Shown here in pieces: positions 18,712 through 26,950 of a stretch of 64,000 nucleotides of DNA. The position numbers and the translations under genes were made by a program. Source of the stretch: an uncultured Acidimicrobiaceae bacterium. Its GTDB lineage: Bacteria; Actinomycetota; Acidimicrobiia; Acidimicrobiales; Ilumatobacteraceae. Positions within the stretch are counted from its first letter, which is position 1. Each line of letters begins with the position of its first letter. The notes below the pieces were generated by a model. The model made no database searches, was not told where the DNA came from, and saw nothing but the letters and a program-made list of their open reading frames with translations. The stretch is from NCBI GenBank assembly GCA_903919455.1, contig CAIXIJ010000056.1, positions 25,095 through 89,094 of the forward strand, written 5' to 3'.

Positions 18712-20148
18712 TCAGTGGAAGATTGGGTACGCACGCTCGAAGAGCGCATCGGTGTGGTTACGGATGTCGTGGTACACGGTGTCGGCCATCTGGCGATACA
18801 CGTGCTCGTTCGCCGCGTTCGGCTCGAAGGACTCGCGGGGCTTGCTCATTGCAGCAGCCGCTGTGGTGAAGTCGGGATGCACCCCGGTGGCCACCGCTGC
18901 GCACATGGCGGCACCCATTGCTGCACCACCGCCATCGACGCTGCGCGAGGCCCGAATACCGAACACATCGGCGAAGATGCTCATGAACAGTGGGCTGTTG
19001 GCACCGCCACCCGACACGACGATCTCGGTGAGGGTGACGCCCAACTCGGCGCTCATGGCATCGACGTGGAACTTCATGGTGAGTGCGATCGCTTCCAGGA
19101 TGCTGCGATACACGTGCCCACGACTGTGCCGGGCATCGAAGCCCAGCATCATTCCCTTGCGAAACGGTTTGTCGGTGGTGGCAAGCCAGTCGAGCACGGT
19201 CATCAACCCATCGCTGCCGGCAGGCACCAACGCGGCTTCCTGCTCGATGTACTGCTCTCGCGACATCCCGAGCGACACGGCCTTCTCCGCCACTTCGTCG
19301 CCGAGCAGATCCAGGAACCACGTGAGCGTCCACATGCCGCGACGCACACCACTGCTCTCGTAGAGATAGCGGTTCGGGACAGACGCAAAGTTCGTCCAGA
19401 ACGCTTGCGGTCGGCGATGGTTCTCGTGGCCGTGCACCATCGCAGCGATGTAGGTGCCCAGCGACACGAGCGCCGTGGTTTCGCCGAGCGAACCCGAGCC
19501 GAGCATCTCCACGGCCTTATCGTTTGCAGTGGCCACCACGGCAATGCCCTCAGGCAGGCCCGTGGCAGCAGCAGCAGCCGAGGTGATGGGACCAATGACG
19601 TCGCCCGGCATCTGCAGATCGAATAGTTGCTCGCGCCGAACTGCGAATCGTTCGTACAGCGACGGGTCGTCGCTCCATTGCCATGTGTCGGTGTTGATGG
19701 GCCACTGCAGAAGGATGTTGTTCGCCGCGGTGTCCTTGAACTGCCCGGTGAAACGGTGAGCGATATAGCCCGTCGTGGTGGTGCTGTACCGATGATCGGG
19801 ATGCGTGGGGACGTAGGGCTCGTACGCCCGGTCGTCCATCCAGCTCACCACGGGTTCAACCAACTCGCCCTCGGCATCGAGGAACACCTTGCAGCACCGG
19901 ATGGGGCAGATGCCCACTGCGACGATCTCGGAGGGGTCGCCCTGAAAGCGTTCCATCGCCAACGTGCTGGCAGCGCAGATCGAGGTCCAGAGATCATCGT
20001 CGGGATGCACCGCCACGCCGTGGCGCGGGCGACTCATCGGGCGCAGGAAGTGCTGCCCGCGAGCCACCGCGTTGCCAGCCGCGTCGTAGACGACGACCTT
20101 GGCGCTCTGCGTGCCGCAGTCGACACCGACGAGATACGGACCGGCCAT
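18712..20148 (-). CDS. FGGY-family carbohydrate kinase
   Basis: Sugar kinase of 478 aa with the FGGY fold: N-terminal phosphate-1 motif VGVDCGTQSAKVVVYD (residues 7–22), a central WMDDRAYEP substrate region, and the C-terminal adenosine motif VVSGGGANSPLFMSIFADV. It phosphorylates a polyol or ketose; glycerol, xylulose, ribulose and erythritol kinases all belong here and the substrate cannot be fixed. Its ATG shares one base with the SDR stop (TGATG), showing tight coupling to the dehydrogenase. Confidence 0.92.
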   Translation of the reverse strand: MAGPYLVGVDCGTQSAKVVVYDAAGNAVARGQHFLRPMSRPRHGVAVHPDDDLWTSICAASTLAMERFQGDPSEIVAVGICPIRCCKVFLDAEGELVEPVVSWMDDRAYEPYVPTHPDHRYSTTTTGYIAHRFTGQFKDTAANNILLQWPINTDTWQWSDDPSLYERFAVRREQLFDLQMPGDVIGPITSAAAAATGLPEGIAVVATANDKAVEMLGSGSLGETTALVSLGTYIAAMVHGHENHRRPQAFWTNFASVPNRYLYESSGVRRGMWTLTWFLDLLGDEVAEKAVSLGMSREQYIEQEAALVPAGSDGLMTVLDWLATTDKPFRKGMMLGFDARHSRGHVYRSILEAIALTMKFHVDAMSAELGVTLTEIVVSGGGANSPLFMSIFADVFGIRASRSVDGGGAAMGAAMCAAVATGVHPDFTTAAAAMSKPRESFEPNAANEHVYRQMADTVYHDIRNHTDALFERAYPIFH

Positions 20149-20924
20149 CAGCGGACCAGGTAACCGCCGTCGACGGCCAGAATGTGGCCGTTCACGTAAT
20201 CGCTGGCGCGACTGGCGAGGAACACCACCGTGCCCATCAGGTCGGCGGGGTCACCCCAGCGATCGGCGGGGATGTGCTCCAGCACCCGACGGTTGGAGTC
20301 GGGGTTGCTGCGCGTTGCGGTGGTGATGGCGGTGGCGAAGTAACCCGGCGCCAGGCCGTTCACCTGCACGTTGTGCATGGCCAACTCGTCGGCGTAGGCC
20401 TTGGTGAAGCCGGCGATGCCGTGCTTGGTGGCGGCGTAGGCCGACGAGTAACGACCGCCGAGGAAGCTGAACATGGAACAGATGTTGATGATCTTGCCGC
20501 TGCGCTGCGGCACGAAGTACTTGGCGGCCTCGAAGCTCATCTCGAATGCAGCGGTGAGGTTCACGGCCACGGTGGGGTCCCACTTGTCGCGGCCGAACTC
20601 CAGCACTTCGCCGAGCGGGCAGATTCCGGCGCTGTTGACCAGGATGTCGATGGACCCCAGACGAGCCACGCACTCGGCCAGCACCTGCTCCGGCACGCCG
20701 TCGGCGGTGATGTCGGCCTTCATGAACTCGTAGCGCACACCTTCGGCCTCCACCAGGGGTCCGGTGGTGCCGTCATCGTCCATGATGCTGGGCACGAACA
20801 CGTTCGCACCACCCTTCGCCAACGCCAGCGTAAAGGCCTGACCGAGGCCGGTGTTGCCGCCGGTGACGATGGCATTCTTGCCACGCAGGCTGAAGAAATC
20901 CATCGCGAAGTCCTTGATGTCCAT
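20148..20924 (-). CDS. SDR family oxidoreductase, KduD-like
   Basis: Short-chain dehydrogenase of 258 aa resembling 2-deoxy-D-gluconate/2-keto-3-deoxygluconate-type dehydrogenases: TGGNTGLGQ near the N-terminus, NSAGICPLGE, the SAYAATKHG active site, and a C-terminus reading RWGDPADLMG, ASDYVNGHILAVDGGYLVR. ATG 20924 is preferred over ATG 20933 because TAACAT (20932–20937, minus) lies exactly 7 nt upstream and would overlap the earlier codon. First gene of a sugar/polyol operon with an FGGY kinase and FAD oxidase. Confidence 0.9.
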   Translation of the reverse strand: MDIKDFAMDFFSLRGKNAIVTGGNTGLGQAFTLALAKGGANVFVPSIMDDDGTTGPLVEAEGVRYEFMKADITADGVPEQVLAECVARLGSIDILVNSAGICPLGEVLEFGRDKWDPTVAVNLTAAFEMSFEAAKYFVPQRSGKIINICSMFSFLGGRYSSAYAATKHGIAGFTKAYADELAMHNVQVNGLAPGYFATAITTATRSNPDSNRRVLEHIPADRWGDPADLMGTVVFLASRASDYVNGHILAVDGGYLVR

Positions 20925-20931
20925 GCTCGGC

Positions 20932-20937
20932 ATGTTA
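20932..20937 (-). promoter_or_regulatory. leaderless −10 box for SDR–FGGY–oxidase operon
   Basis: TAACAT on the minus strand, 7 nt before ATG 20924; no Shine-Dalgarno is visible. Confidence 0.45.
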
Positions 20938-21068
20938 GTGCAGCGCCCCTTCTTTGCCGGGACAGTCGTACCCGGAAATTGATGACGTCTCAGGGCGAAT
21001 GCAGCGCACCCTCGCTGTCTGCGAGCCGAACTGAGCGATCGGCCCAGATCGCTGGCAGGCTGAGGGGC

Positions 21069-22286
21069 GTGCAGCAACGCGACCTGTTGATCATCGGCGC
21101 CGGCCCCGGCGGCTCGGCCGCCGCCATGCTGGCGGCACGCGCCGGACTGAAGGTCACCATCTTCGAGAAGGCCCCGCACGGTCGCGACAAAGTGTGCGGC
21201 GACGGCCTCACACCCCGCGCCGTTGGCGCACTCAACGAACTGGGCATCGACCTCTCCTCCGCTCACCGCATCGACGGCTTGCGGATGATCGCGTTCAAGA
21301 AGACCCGCGAACTTTCCTGGCCCACCACCACGCGCTTCCCCAACCATGGTGCGGTGTGGCCCCGACACCGGCTCGACACGCACCTCATCGACGCAGCCAT
21401 TGCCGACGGTGCCGAGGCGCGTTTCGACTGCGAGGCGTTGCCGCTACTGGAGGGCGGAAAAGTGGTCGGCGTGGTTGCCTGCGGCGAAGAGTTCCGAGCA
21501 CCGCTCACCATCCTCGCCGCGGGTGCTCAGGGCCTGGCCGCGAAGATGCTCGGCGCCGAGCGCGATCCGAACGAACCATTTGGCCTGGCCATCCGCGCCT
21601 ACGCCCCCACCCCGCGCCATGTGGAGCGCCACCTGGAGGCCTGCCTCAGTCTGCGCGACGAGCACGGCACCCCCGTGCCGGGTTATGGCTGGATGTTCCC
21701 CGCAGGTGATGGCACCGTCAACATCGGCGTCGGCGCTCTCAGCACGATGAAGGGTTTCAAGAAGCTCAACCTCAACCGCCTGCTCGACCAGTACGCGGCA
21801 ATCGTGCGCGAGCCGTGGTCGCTGGGCGAGTATCAGGACAAGCCTCGCGCCTGGCGCCTGCCGATGAGCAGCCTCCAGCGTGTCGGACCCGGATGGTTGG
21901 CCATCGGCGATGCTGCCGGCTTCGTGAACCCAATGAACGGCGAAGGCATCGACTACGCGCTCGAGAGCGGCATGCTCGCCGTTCAGCAGTTCCTTGCCGA
22001 CCCGGCGAACGTGCAGGCCAACTACGACCGAGAGGTGGGCGCCAGGTTCGACGCATTCCTGCGCACTGGCCGCCGGTTCAGCTTCATCATCGGCCACCCA
22101 TGGCTGCTGAAGCCGGGCCTGCGGGTAGCTGTCGGCACGCAGTCGGCCGCCGACATCACCCTCGCCGTCATGGGCAACCTCATCGACAGCTCCACCCCCG
22201 GTGCCGCTGGCCGAGTGATGAAGGTGGCTGATACCACGTTGCGCTGGGCCGACCCGGTGTTGCGACGTACCCGCGCGAAGGCGTGA
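21069..22286 (+). CDS. geranylgeranyl reductase family flavoprotein
   Basis: FAD-dependent reductase of about 405 aa. GAGPGGSAAAMLAARAG at the N-terminus binds FAD; KVCGDGLTPRAVGAL is the hallmark of the geranylgeranyl/menaquinone reductase family; GDAAGFVNPMNGEGIDYAL is the second FAD motif. Actinobacterial members saturate isoprenoid chains such as that of menaquinone, but a role on another substrate is possible. Start GTG 21069 is the first start before the FAD motif. The stop overlaps the next start as GTGA, making a coupled unit with an unknown protein and a Rieske oxygenase. Confidence 0.9.
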   Translation: MQQRDLLIIGAGPGGSAAAMLAARAGLKVTIFEKAPHGRDKVCGDGLTPRAVGALNELGIDLSSAHRIDGLRMIAFKKTRELSWPTTTRFPNHGAVWPRHRLDTHLIDAAIADGAEARFDCEALPLLEGGKVVGVVACGEEFRAPLTILAAGAQGLAAKMLGAERDPNEPFGLAIRAYAPTPRHVERHLEACLSLRDEHGTPVPGYGWMFPAGDGTVNIGVGALSTMKGFKKLNLNRLLDQYAAIVREPWSLGEYQDKPRAWRLPMSSLQRVGPGWLAIGDAAGFVNPMNGEGIDYALESGMLAVQQFLADPANVQANYDREVGARFDAFLRTGRRFSFIIGHPWLLKPGLRVAVGTQSAADITLAVMGNLIDSSTPGAAGRVMKVADTTLRWADPVLRRTRAKA

Positions 22287-22870
22287 CCGTGCTCCCCGAG
22301 CCCACCCCGGTGCCTGCATGGTTGCGGGGTTGTTGGCGTCGCGCCAGGATCCAATTCGCCGACGGCACCCGGAACGACACCGACCCCGTGTACTGGTTGC
22401 AGACGGCCAGCGCCATGGCCGACGTGCGGCCCGGCAACGCCAGCACCGGTTACACGGTGGCTGACGACGTGCACACGCTCACCGACGGCAGCCACCGCGC
22501 CACGGCCCAGTGGTACACCTATGGCGTGGGTGCCAACTTCCAACCCGAGGTCACGTTCCCCGAACCCGGCATTCTTCACGTGAACCCCACGGGCAACGTG
22601 ATGATGGAGCACGCCCCCAGCGGCGCGTACGTCGAGGAATGGCACCTCGTACCGGGCTCGGCCGGCTCGGCGCCCACGCGCCGAGTACTCAGCGATGGTC
22701 GCGAGTTGTTCATGGCCGGCCCTGTGGCCATCCTGGCGCCGTGCCCGGCGACGGCGATCCCACTGGAATGCCAGTTCATCGTGGCCATCCGTCACGATGA
22801 CGGCACACATCGAGTCGTTGCCTCCACGCTCCCCTGTTCTGAAGGAAGCATCCTTGACCTCCCTATCTGA
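22283..22870 (+). CDS. conserved protein of unknown function (lipocalin-like size)
   Basis: A 195-aa protein with no signal peptide or membrane helix and no recognised motif. It is rich in beta-prone segments and Trp (LRGCWRRARIQF, YWLQTAS, EEWHLVPG), which would suit a beta-barrel ligand-binding fold; this is speculation. It starts with GTG overlapping the flavoprotein stop by 4 nt and overlaps the Rieske gene by 17 nt, so it is made together with both and may bind their substrate or product. Confidence 0.75.
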   Translation: MTVLPEPTPVPAWLRGCWRRARIQFADGTRNDTDPVYWLQTASAMADVRPGNASTGYTVADDVHTLTDGSHRATAQWYTYGVGANFQPEVTFPEPGILHVNPTGNVMMEHAPSGAYVEEWHLVPGSAGSAPTRRVLSDGRELFMAGPVAILAPCPATAIPLECQFIVAIRHDDGTHRVVASTLPCSEGSILDLPI

Positions 22871-23996
22871 GCACCTGCAATGCGAGCTCGCTGCAGTGGC
22901 CAACGGTTCGTTCGCCGATGCCCGAATGCTGCCGCTGGAGGTCTACCGCTCCGAGGCTGTTCTGGCCGCCGAGCACGAACGCATTCTTCATCCGGCGTGG
23001 CACTGCCTCGGGCGTACCGCCGACGTTCCGAAGCCAGGCGACCATTTCGTCGGTGAACTGCCGCATCAGCACGCTGACAGCACGTTCGGCAGTCGCCAGG
23101 TGCTCGTGGTGCGAGGCGACGACGATGTCATCCGCGCGTTCGACAACGTGTGCATTCACCGGGGCGCCCCACTGGCCACCGGATGCGGCAACGAGGCGCG
23201 CTTCACCTGCCCCTACCACGCCTGGACGTTCCGCCTCGACGGGCAGCTCATCGGCGCCCCCTACCTACCGGAGATCGTCGCCTCAGAGCACCGGCTCGGA
23301 GCACTCGCGCTGGAGGAATGGGAAGGCTTCCTGTTCGTGTCCGCTAACCCAGCGCCGACGCCACTGCAACCATCGTTGGCAGGCCTGAGCGATGTGGTCG
23401 CCCGCTTCCGGATGGACCGCTATGTGCCGGTGCATCAGGAGATCGAGATCTGGGCCACCAACTGGAAACTGCTGGTCGAGAACTTCATGGACAGCTACCA
23501 CGTGTTCAAGGTGCACCGCGCCACGTTCGGTGTCGGCAGCACCAGTCCCTTGAACACCACGATGCACCCCGGCACCGATGCGTGGGCGCATCACGTGGCA
23601 CTCGACCCCGACGAAATGGCGGCCGCCAACAACACCGACCTCGTCGGCGACTGGCGGCGGGCTGTGGTGCTCGCCGCGGTGTTCCCCACCCACGTGATGC
23701 AGTTGCAACCCGACTACCTCTGGTACCTGCAGATCAGCCCTCTCGGAACCGATCAGGTGCGCATTCGCTGGGACGTGTCCGTGGCACCCGACGTGCTGTC
23801 TGCCCACGCAGATCCCGACGCCTACGTGCGCGGCATCCTCCAGCTCCTGCGGGCCGTGAATGGCGAGGATCATCCGGTCGTGGAGAGCGTGCGGCGGGCC
23901 GCCGATGGGCCGCAGTTCGCTCGGGCGCCATTGTCGAAGTACGAGCAGAACGTGGTCGATTTCGATCGCTTCGTGGCTCGCCGTCTGGCGCTCTGA
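22854..23996 (+). CDS. Rieske [2Fe-2S] ring-hydroxylating oxygenase, alpha subunit type
   Basis: Oxygenase alpha subunit, about 380 aa. The Rieske cluster ligands are CIHRGAP and CPYHAW (Cys-X-His, Cys-X2-His). The catalytic domain has the mononuclear iron motif NWKLLVENFMDSYHVFKVH with its two His. No small subunit or dedicated reductase is nearby, so it may be an alpha-only oxygenase of the choline/carnitine/stachydrine group; substrate unknown. TTG 22854 has a GAAGGAAG ribosome-binding site about 5 nt away and precedes the conserved part; earlier in-frame codons lie inside the upstream gene. Confidence 0.9.
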   Translation: MTSLSEHLQCELAAVANGSFADARMLPLEVYRSEAVLAAEHERILHPAWHCLGRTADVPKPGDHFVGELPHQHADSTFGSRQVLVVRGDDDVIRAFDNVCIHRGAPLATGCGNEARFTCPYHAWTFRLDGQLIGAPYLPEIVASEHRLGALALEEWEGFLFVSANPAPTPLQPSLAGLSDVVARFRMDRYVPVHQEIEIWATNWKLLVENFMDSYHVFKVHRATFGVGSTSPLNTTMHPGTDAWAHHVALDPDEMAAANNTDLVGDWRRAVVLAAVFPTHVMQLQPDYLWYLQISPLGTDQVRIRWDVSVAPDVLSAHADPDAYVRGILQLLRAVNGEDHPVVESVRRAADGPQFARAPLSKYEQNVVDFDRFVARRLAL

Positions 23997-24003
23997 GCCG
24001 GAG

Positions 24004-24009
24004 TAGCGT
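24004..24009 (+). promoter_or_regulatory. leaderless −10 box for class V aminotransferase
   Basis: TAGCGT 6 nt before GTG 24016, in a 19-bp gap after the Rieske gene. Confidence 0.5.
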
Positions 24010-24015
24010 GACGGC

Positions 24016-25725
24016 GTGCAGGATGCCGTCGACACCCCACTGCTGCGACGAATCCGCGAGTCCGTCATCGGCGACGACCAGGTGATGGACGGCCCCTACG
24101 GGCCGCATCGCATCACGTACGCCGACTACACCGCATCGGGTCGGGCGCTCACGTTCATCGAAGACTTCATCCGCGACGAGGTGCTCCCCCGCTACGCCAA
24201 CACCCACACCGAGTCGTCGGGCACCGGCCTGCAGACCACGCGGCTGCGTGAGGACGCCAGAAGGATCATCCACCATGCCGTGGGTGGCGACGACGACACG
24301 TGTGTGATCTTCTGCGGTTCGGGTGCCACCGGAGCCGTCGACAAACTCGTCGGCATCTTGAACCTGCGCATCCCGGCCGATCTCGACGACCGGTACCACC
24401 TCAGCGACCACATCCCGAGGGCCGACCGTCCGGTGGTGTTCGTCGGGCCGTACGAGCACCACTCCAACGAGATCCCGTGGCGCGAGTCGATCGCCGACGT
24501 GGTGACCATCCCCGAAGACGCCGACGGACACATCGACCTGGCTCGCCTCGAGACCGAACTCATCGCGCACGCCGACCGGGCGGTGAAGATCGGTTCGTTC
24601 TCCGCGGCGTCGAACGTCACCGGCATCGTGTCGAACACGTGCGCCATCGCCGATGTACTGCATCGCCACGACGCCCTGTCGTTCTGGGACTTCGCCGCAG
24701 CCGGCCCCTACGTCGACATCGAGATGTATCCGCAGTGCGGCGAGCACCCGCTCGCCTACAAGGACGCCGTCTTCCTCAGCCCGCACAAGTTCGTGGGCGG
24801 TCCCGGCACCCCGGGAGTGCTGGTGGTGCGTAAGGAACTGCTCCGCAACCGGGTGCCCGACGTGGTGGGTGGTGGCACCGTTGCCTATGTGAACCCCAGC
24901 GAGCACCGATTCCTCGACGACCCGGTGCATCGCGAGGAGGGCGGCACCCCGGCCATCATCGAATCCATCCGCGCAGGGCTCGTGTTCCAACTGAAGCAGG
25001 CCGTCGGCGTCGACACCATCCGCGCTCGCGAGGAGGCCTACTGGCACCGCGCCGTTGCAGCGTGGGCGCGGAATCCATCGCTGCAACTGTTGGGCAACAC
25101 CACCTCGGATCGGTTGTCCATCGTGTCATTCGTGGTGCGCCGCCCGGGCGGCAGGTACCTCCATCACAACTACGTCGTGGCACTACTCAGCGACCTCTTC
25201 GGCATCCAGTCGCGCGGCGGTTGTTCGTGCGCAGGCCCATACGGACATCGACTGCTCGGCATCGACCTCGAACGGTCCCACGAGTTCGAGCACGAGATCG
25301 CGCAGGGGTGCGAGGGCATCAAGCCCGGCTGGACCCGGGTGAGCTTCAACTACTTCATCTCCGAGGCGGTGTTCCAGTACCTCGTCGACGCGGTCGATCT
25401 GGTGGCCGAACACGGCTGGAAACTGCTCCCCGAGTACCGCTTCGACCCCACCACCGGACTATGGCGTCACCGCCTCGGCAATGTGGAGCCTCCCCTTCGA
25501 CTCGCCGATCTCTCCTACGACGCAGCGACCGGCGAGTTCCGACACCCCACGCTGGACCACCAGCGAGCCCCCGAGTCGGCGCTCGCCGAGTATCTCGAAT
25601 CGGCCCGCCTCCGGTTCAACGCGGCATCGTCGACAGCAAGCACCGAACCGAGCACCGGAGCGTTGTCGGCCGATTTCGAACACCTGCGCTGGTTCGAGTT
25701 GCCTGCCGAGTCGCTGACCGCATAG
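24016..25725 (+). CDS. class V aminotransferase / cysteine desulfurase-like protein
   Basis: PLP enzyme of 569 aa, longer than SufS/IscS proteins (about 400). The first ~430 residues show the class V fold: CGSGATGAVDKL, an FWDFAAAGPYVDI Asp, PLP lysine in SPHKFVGG, and RGGCSCAGPYG, a cysteine in the position of the desulfurase active-site loop. The last ~140 residues are an extension without a recognised fold, ending in a Ser/Thr-rich linker and LRWFELPAESLTA. Function may be sulfur transfer or another PLP reaction. Confidence 0.88.
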   Translation: MQDAVDTPLLRRIRESVIGDDQVMDGPYGPHRITYADYTASGRALTFIEDFIRDEVLPRYANTHTESSGTGLQTTRLREDARRIIHHAVGGDDDTCVIFCGSGATGAVDKLVGILNLRIPADLDDRYHLSDHIPRADRPVVFVGPYEHHSNEIPWRESIADVVTIPEDADGHIDLARLETELIAHADRAVKIGSFSAASNVTGIVSNTCAIADVLHRHDALSFWDFAAAGPYVDIEMYPQCGEHPLAYKDAVFLSPHKFVGGPGTPGVLVVRKELLRNRVPDVVGGGTVAYVNPSEHRFLDDPVHREEGGTPAIIESIRAGLVFQLKQAVGVDTIRAREEAYWHRAVAAWARNPSLQLLGNTTSDRLSIVSFVVRRPGGRYLHHNYVVALLSDLFGIQSRGGCSCAGPYGHRLLGIDLERSHEFEHEIAQGCEGIKPGWTRVSFNYFISEAVFQYLVDAVDLVAEHGWKLLPEYRFDPTTGLWRHRLGNVEPPLRLADLSYDAATGEFRHPTLDHQRAPESALAEYLESARLRFNAASSTASTEPSTGALSADFEHLRWFELPAESLTA

Positions 25726-25933
25726 GTCAGCAACAGTGGTACATGCACCATGGCGTACGACCTTTTTGCAGTACGTCGCACGACCAGTGTTCCATCGGCT
25801 TAGGTCACTACCGCAGAATCGCGCGGGTTCACAGAGAGATGATCAAGACGGGCGATTTCGGCAAACCAGTGTTGGCTCGCCAGCGTGTCTCCGTCGTGCC
25901 TCATCAGAGGTACTGGACGGGAGCAAGCGAATC

Positions 25934-26371
25934 ATGAAGTCTTTTCGGGAAAAAGGAAGCCATCGCCTCATCGGCACCATCGCAGCGGGCATGCTGCTGA
26001 TGGCCCTGGCCGTCGGCGGCGTTCAGGCAAAGGGCGGCGGCGCCCGAGGCGGCGGCGCAGAGAACGTGGGCGGAGCCGGCTCAGGACTCGTGTGCACCGA
26101 CGGCGGCGAGATCGGGTCTGCGGGCGTCAATCGCTCCGGCAACCGCCTCACCATCGCGATCGGCATGGCGAACGACGCTCTCGGTGCCGACTGGGACCTT
26201 TCGGTCGTCGACAACGGCGCCATCGCTTCGTCCTCTCACATCTCCTATCCCGGGCTCAATTGGTCATCGGCCCAGTCGATCCCCTTGGCCAAGGGCCGGC
26301 ACACCATCGACATCACGCTCACGAGTGCTGCTGGCGAGATCTGCAGCGGTTCGGCCAGCGTCAAGAACTGA
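25934..26371 (+). CDS. small secreted protein of unknown function
   Basis: 145 aa. It begins MKSFREKGSHRLIG, then a hydrophobic core (about 12–31) and a signal peptidase I site near VQAKGG. The mature part starts with a Gly-rich stretch (residues 33–50) and continues with a compact domain of short beta-like segments containing two cysteines (LVCTDGG and EICSGS) that could form a disulphide. No family recognised. It stands alone behind a 208-bp leader in which I find no riboswitch, and ends at a strong terminator. Confidence 0.75.
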   Translation: MKSFREKGSHRLIGTIAAGMLLMALAVGGVQAKGGGARGGGAENVGGAGSGLVCTDGGEIGSAGVNRSGNRLTIAIGMANDALGADWDLSVVDNGAIASSSHISYPGLNWSSAQSIPLAKGRHTIDITLTSAAGEICSGSASVKN

Positions 26372-26383
26372 CTTCCAACTCCC

Positions 26384-26419
26384 GAACGAGAAAGGCCCAG
26401 GTCGTATGACCTGGGCCTT
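26384..26419 (+). repeat. 36-nt direct repeat, copy 1 (terminator-containing)
   Basis: Matches 34253–34288 at 34 of 36 positions, the two differences falling in the hairpin loop (TA versus GT). Identity extends beyond the stem into the GAACGAG flank, more than convergent terminator evolution would need. The two copies are 7.87 kb apart. Confidence 0.8.
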
Positions 26420-26420
26420 T
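26391..26420. terminator. bidirectional intrinsic terminator
   Basis: A perfect 13-bp stem (26391–26403 with 26408–26420), loop GTAT, AAAGG on the left and T-rich TTTTGTT on the right. It separates two convergent genes (secreted protein and Fur-family regulator) and can serve both. The same sequence recurs at 34253–34288. Confidence 0.9.
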
Positions 26421-26435
26421 TGTTCGTTGAGGGCG

Positions 26436-26870
26436 TCACGCCTTGGTCAAACAGGCCTGGCAGAGCCCGGCGAAGGCGAAGTGCTGGTCGACGAGGCGGA
26501 AGCCGATAGTCGGCTCGAGCTTGTCCGACCAGCCCTGCAGCACGGCGTTCGGTATGACACCCATCTCCCCGCATCGCTCGCACACCACGTGCGCATGGCG
26601 GTGCGCGCTCAGGTGATACACCGCCGGCCCGTGGCCGAGGTGGACGTGCGTGACAAGTCCCATGTCGGCGAGGGTGTCGAGGAAGCGGTACACAGTGGTG
26701 ATGTGCACGTCGGGCAACTGCGCCTTTACTCGCTCGGCGAGGTCGTCAGCCGTCACGTGATCGGAGCCCTCGAACAGCACGCGCAAGATGGCCCGACGCT
26801 GATCAGTGACCCGACCGCCTTGCTCTCGAATCGCATCGAGCGTCAGATCGATGACATCGGGTTTCGGCAT
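26436..26870 (-). CDS. Fur-family metalloregulator, probably Zur
   Basis: Fur-type repressor, 144 aa. N-terminal winged helix (GGRVTDQRRAILRVLF, ITTVYRFLDTLADMGL), dimerisation domain with HRHAHVVCERCG and a C-terminal CQAC, together the two CxxC pairs that hold structural zinc. The divergent operon encodes a Zn/Mn-type ABC importer and a palindrome lies between, so Zur is the best reading; an Mn-responsive Mur is possible. TAAGGT (26877–26882, minus) sits 6 nt before the ATG. Confidence 0.88.
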   Translation of the reverse strand: MPKPDVIDLTLDAIREQGGRVTDQRRAILRVLFEGSDHVTADDLAERVKAQLPDVHITTVYRFLDTLADMGLVTHVHLGHGPAVYHLSAHRHAHVVCERCGEMGVIPNAVLQGWSDKLEPTIGFRLVDQHFAFAGLCQACLTKA

Positions 26871-26918
26871 GAGGCCACCTTACGACAGCGGCCGCATGTG
26901 ACGTCGGGCCTCCCTCAC

Positions 26919-26941
26919 TTATTGCAGCCTGTTTGCAGTAA
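26919..26941. promoter_or_regulatory. putative Zur operator overlapping leaderless promoter of metal importer
   Basis: TTATTGCA and TGCAGTAA form an inverted repeat (TTAnTGCA, 7-nt spacer, TGCAnTAA). The right half overlaps TAACGT (26939–26944), the −10 box 6 nt before ATG 26951. A repressor bound here would block RNA polymerase directly. The operator is 48 bp from the regulator's own start, so autoregulation is possible. Confidence 0.65.
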
Positions 26942-26950
26942 CGTCGTGGC

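Noticed and set aside
20933..21383. N-terminal extension of the KduD-like SDR up to 21383
   Set aside because: The extra codons overlap the divergent GGR-type gene; the SDR fold starts at MDIKDF and a −10 box sits 7 nt before ATG 20924.
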